Shown here: one piece after another, positions 59,665-64,000 of the stretch | Layout: each line of letters opens with the position of its first letter | How positions within the stretch are numbered: the stretch's first letter is position 1 | From: Rathayibacter rhapontici | GTDB lineage: Bacteria; Actinomycetota; Actinomycetes; Actinomycetales; Microbacteriaceae | Direction of reading: 5' to 3' | DNA length: 64,000 bases | Assembly: GCF_001995175.1 (NCBI RefSeq) | Contig: NZ_MUKN01000009.1 | Location: 1-64,000 of the forward strand | Notes under the pieces: generated by a model | Database searches by the model: none | Told to the model about the DNA's origin: nothing | The model's input: only the letters and a program-made list of their open reading frames with translations | Position numbers and translations under genes: made by a program

Positions 59665-59801
59665 GCCGTCCCCCTCCCGCGATCGGCCTGCGCGCTCGTC
59701 CGCGTCCGCCGTGCAGCGGGAAGGACGGGCGGCGGTGGACGCCGACGACGTCCCCGATCTCGACTCCGGGACGTGGTCGGACACCGACCCTCCGCGAGCG
59801 C

Positions 59802-62261
59802 TCAGCCGGCGCTCCGCGAGGGCGTCGCGTGCTCGTCCGGGCGAGCACCGAGCGTCCGGGCGAACGCCAGCGCATCGCGGGCCGAGAGGTCGGGGAGGTA
59901 GGCGCGGGCCAGGGCGGAGCCGATCTGCGGCAGCCGCATCGCGTCGGGGTACACCAGCCAGAGCCCCTCGTAGCGCGGATGGAACTTCGCCTTGAACCGG
60001 AACAGCGACGCGAACCCGTACGCGGGCTCGAGCGTGCGCGCGAGGAAGTCGAGCAGGCGCGAGAGCGCGGTCGGCTCGGGCGGCACCTCTCCGTCGGCGA
60101 CGGGCGCTATCGCGAGCGGAGCCCCCGACAGCGAGACGTACTCGGCGCCGTCCTCCTTCGCGCGCAGAGCCGCGGAGGCGATCAGGAACTCCATGATCCC
60201 GGGCAGGGCGTCGTCGGAGCGGCGCATGAAGTCGAGCGTCCATCCCACCGTCCTGCCGTCGCGCCGCACCGGCAGCCAGCTGGTCACCCCCTGCAGGACG
60301 CCGTCCGGTCCCACTGCCAGCAGGAGGGACACCTCCGGGTCGCGGACCTCGTCGAGACCGCCCAGGGTGAAGCCCATCTCGGGCAGGGCCTTCTCGGCGA
60401 CCCAGCGCTCCGAGAGATCGACGATGCTGTTCGCGGTCGCGAGCGACAGCTCCGGCCAGGTGGTCCAGACCGCCTCGATCCCGAGCTTGACCGCCCGGTT
60501 CAGGGGATAGCGCACCTTCTGCCACTGCTTGCCGGTGAGCTCGAAGCCGGCGAGGTCGACGACCGTCTCCTCGCCGACCGAGACCCGCGACCAGCCGAGT
60601 CCGTCGAACACGGGCAGGAGATCCTCGTGGAGGCTGTAGAACACCGGCGACCAGCCGCGCTCGTCGCAGTGCCGGAGGAAGCCCGCGACGACGTCGGCGC
60701 GACGCTCGGGCGCGCACGCCGGATCCGACAGCGCGATCGCGATCCCGCCGACGACGCGGTAGGCCACCCCGCCCTCGCCGCCGGGAGCGATCCAGTGGTC
60801 GTTCCCCTGCCAGGTGCCCTGGTGCCCGAGGCTGCCGGCACCGTGGCGCGCCAGGATCCCGCGGTAGACGGCTGCCTCGCCCCGGACGCGCTGAGCGTCG
60901 GTCGCGCGCAGGAGGGCCAGCGCGGCGACGATGACGAGCAGCCAGAACGCCGGCCCGACCCAGTCGAACGCGAGGCGGGCGAGCGGATCGCGCGGCACCG
61001 GCACGAGGCCCGCTCCTCCGAGGAAGCCGACGGGCACGAATCGCAGGAGCCCGCCGACGAGGAGCCGGCCTCCGTCGACCGCGGGCTCGAAGCTCGTCCG
61101 CGCCGCGAACGCGACTGCCAGGTAGCCGCCGAGACCGACGACGAAGGCGGCGGCGAGCACGCCCGTCCAGCGCCGCACGGCGCTGCGCGGCGCGAGCACG
61201 CGGAAGTGCCGGCGGCCGGCGAGAAGGAGCACCACGACCGCCAGCGGGACGAGGACCGTGGTCGCCACCCACAGCAGGTACTCGGCGTGGTGCTCGAACT
61301 CCGGGTGCCGGGCCGCGCGCTGGAGCGACAGCAGGTCGAGGAGGACGATCGCTCCGTTGACGCCGACGGCGAGGACGAGTCCGAGACGTCGACCCGTTCG
61401 CAGACCCCGCGCGGCGACCAGGAGCAGGATCAGCGGCACGAAGGCGAGCAGGACGGGGCCCGGCTGCACGAGGCTCAGCTGGACGTGGTGGGTGCAGTGG
61501 CGGGTCAGCCGCGCGCAGGGGTCCTCGAGGTCCCCCGTGCCCGTGAAAGCGCTCTGGAGCAGTCGACCGAGGAACGAGAAGGGGCCGTAGCCCGAGTCGG
61601 ACAGGACGGCGACGAGCGGGCCGATCGCGGTGACGACCACGATCGCCGCGAGCAGGCCGCGCGACTCGCGGTGGGAGCCGGGTCCGGGCCGGTGGGCGCG
61701 CGAGGCGACCGGGCCTGCGAGGACGGCGCCCAGGCCCAGTCCCACCACTGCGGCGAGGAGGCGGTGGACGTCGGCGGAGTCGCCGGCGTACAGCACGAAC
61801 ACGAGCACGACCGCGAAGACGAGGACGCGCAGGCGACGACGCCACAGCGCTCCCATGAACGCGGTGGACGCGATCAGCGCGCCCACTGCGCCGATCAGCG
61901 GGTCGAGCGCGGTGTCGCCGATCGTGTCGCTCGCCCACCACTCCCCCGCTGCCGCTCCGACGACCTGGAGGAGCACGCCGAGGACGATCCCGCTCGCTCC
62001 CGTCACGACGAAGGCCAGCACCGTCCGCCACGACCCGAGGCGGCGCTCGGCGACCACCAGCAGCAGCAGCACGAGCACCGCCTCGAGCACCAGCTGCAGA
62101 GGATCGGCGGCGATCACGAGCGCGGTGAGCACGGTCCACGGGCGGCCGCCGAGGAGGGAGCCGGATCCGGCGGCCCACCACGCGGCGGTCGTGGCGGAGG
62201 CGGGCCCCGCGAGGGTGCCGGCCGCAGCGCTCGCGGCGACCAGGAGGAGGACCAGCCCCAC
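59802..62261 (-). CDS. rhomboid-like membrane domain fused to DUF2156/LPG-synthase domain
   Basis: A protein of 819 residues. The N-terminal 190 residues look like a rhomboid fold (AERRLGSWRTVLAFVVTGASG, GAVGALI at about 124-130, and His-166 in DVHRLLAAVVGLGLGAV), but the catalytic Ser of GxSG is replaced by Val-126. Further membrane segments run to about residue 500. The C-terminal region (about 520-810) is a DUF2156/MprF-type lysyl- or aminoacyl-transferase domain: GNDHWIAPGGEGGVAYRV, SDPACAPERRADVV, RYPLNRAVKLGIEA and LDFMRRSDDALPGIMEFLI. It may modify phosphatidylglycerol with amino acids. GTG at 62261 starts inside a hydrophobic stretch; the true start may lie upstream with an indel. Confidence 0.8.
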   Translation of the reverse strand: MGLVLLLVAASAAAGTLAGPASATTAAWWAAGSGSLLGGRPWTVLTALVIAADPLQLVLEAVLVLLLLVVAERRLGSWRTVLAFVVTGASGIVLGVLLQVVGAAAGEWWASDTIGDTALDPLIGAVGALIASTAFMGALWRRRLRVLVFAVVLVFVLYAGDSADVHRLLAAVVGLGLGAVLAGPVASRAHRPGPGSHRESRGLLAAIVVVTAIGPLVAVLSDSGYGPFSFLGRLLQSAFTGTGDLEDPCARLTRHCTHHVQLSLVQPGPVLLAFVPLILLLVAARGLRTGRRLGLVLAVGVNGAIVLLDLLSLQRAARHPEFEHHAEYLLWVATTVLVPLAVVVLLLAGRRHFRVLAPRSAVRRWTGVLAAAFVVGLGGYLAVAFAARTSFEPAVDGGRLLVGGLLRFVPVGFLGGAGLVPVPRDPLARLAFDWVGPAFWLLVIVAALALLRATDAQRVRGEAAVYRGILARHGAGSLGHQGTWQGNDHWIAPGGEGGVAYRVVGGIAIALSDPACAPERRADVVAGFLRHCDERGWSPVFYSLHEDLLPVFDGLGWSRVSVGEETVVDLAGFELTGKQWQKVRYPLNRAVKLGIEAVWTTWPELSLATANSIVDLSERWVAEKALPEMGFTLGGLDEVRDPEVSLLLAVGPDGVLQGVTSWLPVRRDGRTVGWTLDFMRRSDDALPGIMEFLIASAALRAKEDGAEYVSLSGAPLAIAPVADGEVPPEPTALSRLLDFLARTLEPAYGFASLFRFKAKFHPRYEGLWLVYPDAMRLPQIGSALARAYLPDLSARDALAFARTLGARPDEHATPSRSAG

Positions 62262-62438
62262 CGCCGCCGGCGACCGCCGGGCACCCGCGAGCAGACCGCG
62301 GGCAGCGGCGGCGGGGTGCGGGGGGATCCACGACGCATCGGGAGGTGCTCCAGGTTCGACGACGATCGGTCGTCGCTCCGGCGGCGTCCGGCGTCAGCAT
62401 AATGACCTCGGCCCGAACGCCGGCCGGACACCATGCGG

Positions 62439-62444
62439 TACCGT
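62439..62444 (+). promoter_or_regulatory. candidate leaderless -10 of accE
   Basis: TACCGT followed by 6 bp and the ATG at 62451. Same spacing as the candidate for accD. Confidence 0.5.
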
Positions 62445-62450
62445 CGCGGG

Positions 62451-62671
62451 ATGAGCGAACAGGACACCGCCCCCTCCGTCGTCGTCTCGACCCCCGGGCT
62501 CGCGCCCGGCAGATCGCCGCGGTGACCGCCGTCGTCACCGCTCTCGCCGCTCAGGGAGCGGACGAGGTCGAGGAGTCGCAGGAGCTGGTGAGCGGCTGGA
62601 ACGACCGCTCCCACGCCGTCCGGGCGCCTCTGCACGCGGCGCCGGGGGCCTGGCGGTCCTTCGCGGGCTGA
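62451..62671 (+). CDS. accE: acyl-CoA carboxylase epsilon subunit (frame-disrupted)
   Basis: A small protein of about 73 residues. The start MSEQDTAPSVVVSTPG and the later RARQIAAVTAVVTALAAQGAD, SGWNDRSHAVRAPLHAAPGAWRSF are in two frames; one restored base near 62500 (GGGCT/CGCGCC) joins them. The C-terminal pattern (W-x-x-R, AP-LHAAPGAWR) is that of the PF13822 epsilon subunits that stabilise actinobacterial carboxylases. It normally follows the beta gene directly, but here it is 4.2 kb away. No gene follows on this strand. Confidence 0.8.
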
Positions 62672-62857
62672 CCGTCGCCCCCTCCCCGGCGCACGGCACG
62701 GCAGAACGTGAATTTTGTACCCCGATTAGTCCCCTAAAGTGACGACTATCAGGCCCCTTCCGATCTGAGCATGATTATCCGTGTTAGGTGTTCACTCCTC
62801 GGAGGGGGCACCGCCAATCACTCGCCGACCAGGGTAATGAGGCGGGTGTTTTGGGGG

Positions 62858-62894
62858 CGAGTGAGGGTAATATTCGGGTTGTTACCCTCACTCG
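62858..62894. repeat. perfect 13-bp inverted repeat
   Basis: CGAGTGAGGGTAA and TTACCCTCACTCG with an 11-nt loop (TATTCGGGTTG). It is the most stable short hairpin in the intergenic region and is flanked by GGGGG and GGGG, with TTT on the right. It could be a terminator for accE, for the convergent gene, or a structured RNA. Confidence 0.7.
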
Positions 62895-62902
62895 GGGTTT
62901 GA

Positions 62903-62945
62903 CGGCGGGCTGGGCCCCCTCTTCGGAGGAGTGGACAGCCCGCCG
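62903..62945. repeat. nested inverted repeat (10-bp stem enclosing a small hairpin)
   Basis: CGGCGGGCTG (62903-62912) pairs with CAGCCCGCCG (62936-62945). The interior holds CCTC-TTCG-GAGG, a UUCG-type tetraloop hairpin. This layout, an outer stem with an inner tetraloop stem, is more elaborate than a simple terminator. Confidence 0.7.
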
Positions 62946-63106
62946 CACTCTTTTAACCGGCGGTACCCGTGGGATCCGGCCGGCCCGGTCGCATCCCGCC
63001 GCTCACCGCAGCGCAGCGGACTCCCCGGCGGGCGGATGACCGACCCCGGCCGTCCTCGCGGTTCCGCGCACCCGTAGTCGGTGCAGGAGGCGTACCGCTG
63101 CTCCCG

Positions 63107-64000
63107 TCAGAGACGCTCGTCGTCGCGGCGGATCTCGACCCAGGCGTCGACCTCGTCGGCCGAGTCGTCGGAGCCGAGCGCGACCGCGCTGCCGTCGCCC
63201 GCCGTCCGCAGCCCGACGATCGTCACGGCCGAGGGCGAGTCGGCCGACGCGGTCCGGACGACGATGCGGTCCACGCCGGCGCGGATCCCTCCGAGGGCCT
63301 GGGCGAGTTCGTGCAGCACGCGCCCGCTCTCCCGCTCGGACGAGTGATCGAGCCCGCCGTCGTCGAGGACCGACACCGTCACTCCCCTGCGCCGGGCCGC
63401 CAGCACGAGCCGTCTCACGTCGTCGTCGAGCAGACGGCGTCCGCGGATCTCGTCGCGCACCGACGCCTCGAGGAGGCGGCACTCCAAGCGCTCCTCGTCG
63501 CTCAGCCCCGGCTCGCTCGCGATGCGGCGGAGCATGTCGGAGGCGATGGCCCTGGTCTGCTCGAGGCGGATCTCGCGCTCCGTCAGGTGCGCCTCCTCCG
63601 CCGCCCGCCACGACGTGGCTGCACGCTCGGCCGCCTCGAGCACCCGCGCCTCGGATCCCGCCCGGCCCAGCTCGATGATGAGCGCCTGCGCGGCACCCAC
63701 CCACGCCAGGTTGCCGATGACGCCGAGAGTGAAGAGCGAGAGCGGCCCGGCCCAGATCATCGTGTGCACGATGAGGACGAGCATCCCGGTCCAGGCGAAG
63801 ACCGGGCGGCTGCGCGAGCAGACGATGGTCATCAGCGTGCCGACGGCGGCGATGTACCAGGTCGAGTAGCCGTTCGGCGCCGCCGGGTCCAGCGCCGGTG
63901 CGACCAGGAGGGGCAGGGCGACGGCCACCAGCGTCATCGAGGCGGCGACGGGCGTCGACAGGCGCGTCGTGGCGGACGGCCACAGCGCCACCACCGTCGC
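63107..64000 (-). CDS. membrane protein with kinase-like ATPase C-terminus (probably partial)
   Basis: Open from the window edge to a stop at 63107, at least 297 residues. Four hydrophobic segments (about 15-115) precede a helical stretch (AERAATSWRAAEEAHLTEREIRLEQTRAIASDML) and a region similar to the HATPase fold of actinobacterial sensor kinases (VRRLVLAARRRGVTVSVLDDGG, SGRVLHELAQALGGI). A clear H-box and G-boxes are not visible, so the kinase may be degenerate. The frame continues upstream of 63994 to the window's last base, so the true start is probably outside. Confidence 0.6.
   Translation of the reverse strand, partial: ATVVALWPSATTRLSTPVAASMTLVAVALPLLVAPALDPAAPNGYSTWYIAAVGTLMTIVCSRSRPVFAWTGMLVLIVHTMIWAGPLSLFTLGVIGNLAWVGAAQALIIELGRAGSEARVLEAAERAATSWRAAEEAHLTEREIRLEQTRAIASDMLRRIASEPGLSDEERLECRLLEASVRDEIRGRRLLDDDVRRLVLAARRRGVTVSVLDDGGLDHSSERESGRVLHELAQALGGIRAGVDRIVVRTASADSPSAVTIVGLRTAGDGSAVALGSDDSADEVDAWVEIRRDDERL

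Larger units (their letters stand above)
62672..63106. other. 435-bp convergent intergenic region with A/T-rich start and strong inverted repeats
   Basis: No convincing gene. The first third (about 62700-62800) is notably less GC-rich than the rest of the window (AATTTTGTACC, GATTAGTCCCC, ATGATTATCC). Two strong inverted repeats follow at 62858-62894 and 62903-62945. A 43-codon frame from ATG at 62771 has poor codon use. It might hold a small RNA, a bidirectional terminator or a phase-dependent regulatory site. Confidence 0.6.

Noticed and set aside
58963-62538. Long minus-strand open frame of nearly 1200 codons
   Set aside because: Out-of-frame shadow of the DUF2156 gene and antisense to GAF-ANTAR 2; Arg/Pro/Gly-rich translation without domains.
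62771-62905. Small plus-strand ORF starting MIIRVRCSLLGGG
   Set aside because: It spans both arms of the 13-bp inverted repeat, has unusual codon use and no Shine-Dalgarno site.

Overview
The window is about 72% GC with strongly G/C-biased third codon positions. Gene content points to a high-GC actinobacterium of the family Microbacteriaceae: mtrA-mtrB-lpqB-comF, a WhiB/DUF3499/DUF5719 neighbourhood, ANTAR regulators, a biotin-dependent carboxylase with an epsilon subunit, and many leaderless starts. A Rathayibacter-like plant-associated genus would fit, but species cannot be decided from the sequence.

Layout. 1-4377: the MtrAB two-component system with its lipoprotein LpqB and the start of a ComF-like gene (minus strand). 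4516-11750: a translationally coupled set of membrane protein, DUF4129, DUF4350, MoxR ATPase and DUF58, followed by SpoIIM-like and RDD membrane proteins that diverge from a very short spacer. 11723-17433: DUF3499, a degenerate metallopeptidase, DUF5719, a giant GT2/membrane glycosyltransferase and a WhiB regulator with a near-consensus promoter. 17613-22311: galE, an AraC/DJ-1 regulator, manA and an acyl-CoA dehydrogenase. 22348-53434: a large surface-polysaccharide region. 53431-56472: purK, purE, a PH-domain protein and birA. 56608-62671: acyl-CoA carboxylase beta and epsilon subunits, separated by two GAF-ANTAR regulators and a rhomboid-like/DUF2156 fusion. 63107-64000: the C-terminal part of a membrane kinase-like protein.

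The polysaccharide region is the main point of interest. ManA (fructose-6-P to mannose-6-P) and two tandem Gmd-type dehydratases suggest a GDP-6-deoxyhexose. A Wzm/Wzt ABC exporter with a C-terminal Wzt extension follows, then family-4 glycosyltransferases. Together these resemble Gram-negative ABC-exported D-rhamnan loci. Next comes a 14-kb block with three GtrA flippases, two polyprenyl-phosphate-sugar synthases (GT2), a UDP-xylose-synthase-like enzyme and five large multi-spanning GT-C-like proteins. Four of these are two diverged copies of the same A/B pair. I infer three 'three-component' modules that add side sugars outside the membrane. RmlC/RmlD, another GT4 and an LCP ligase complete the pathway from precursor to attachment on peptidoglycan.

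Sequence quality. At least 17 conserved genes change reading frame at one point (two genes do so twice). Nearly every case is explained by one lost C or G in a short homopolymer, and essential genes (mtrB, lpqB, accD) are among them. I treat these as sequencing or assembly indels and annotate the genes as intact coding regions spanning the shift.
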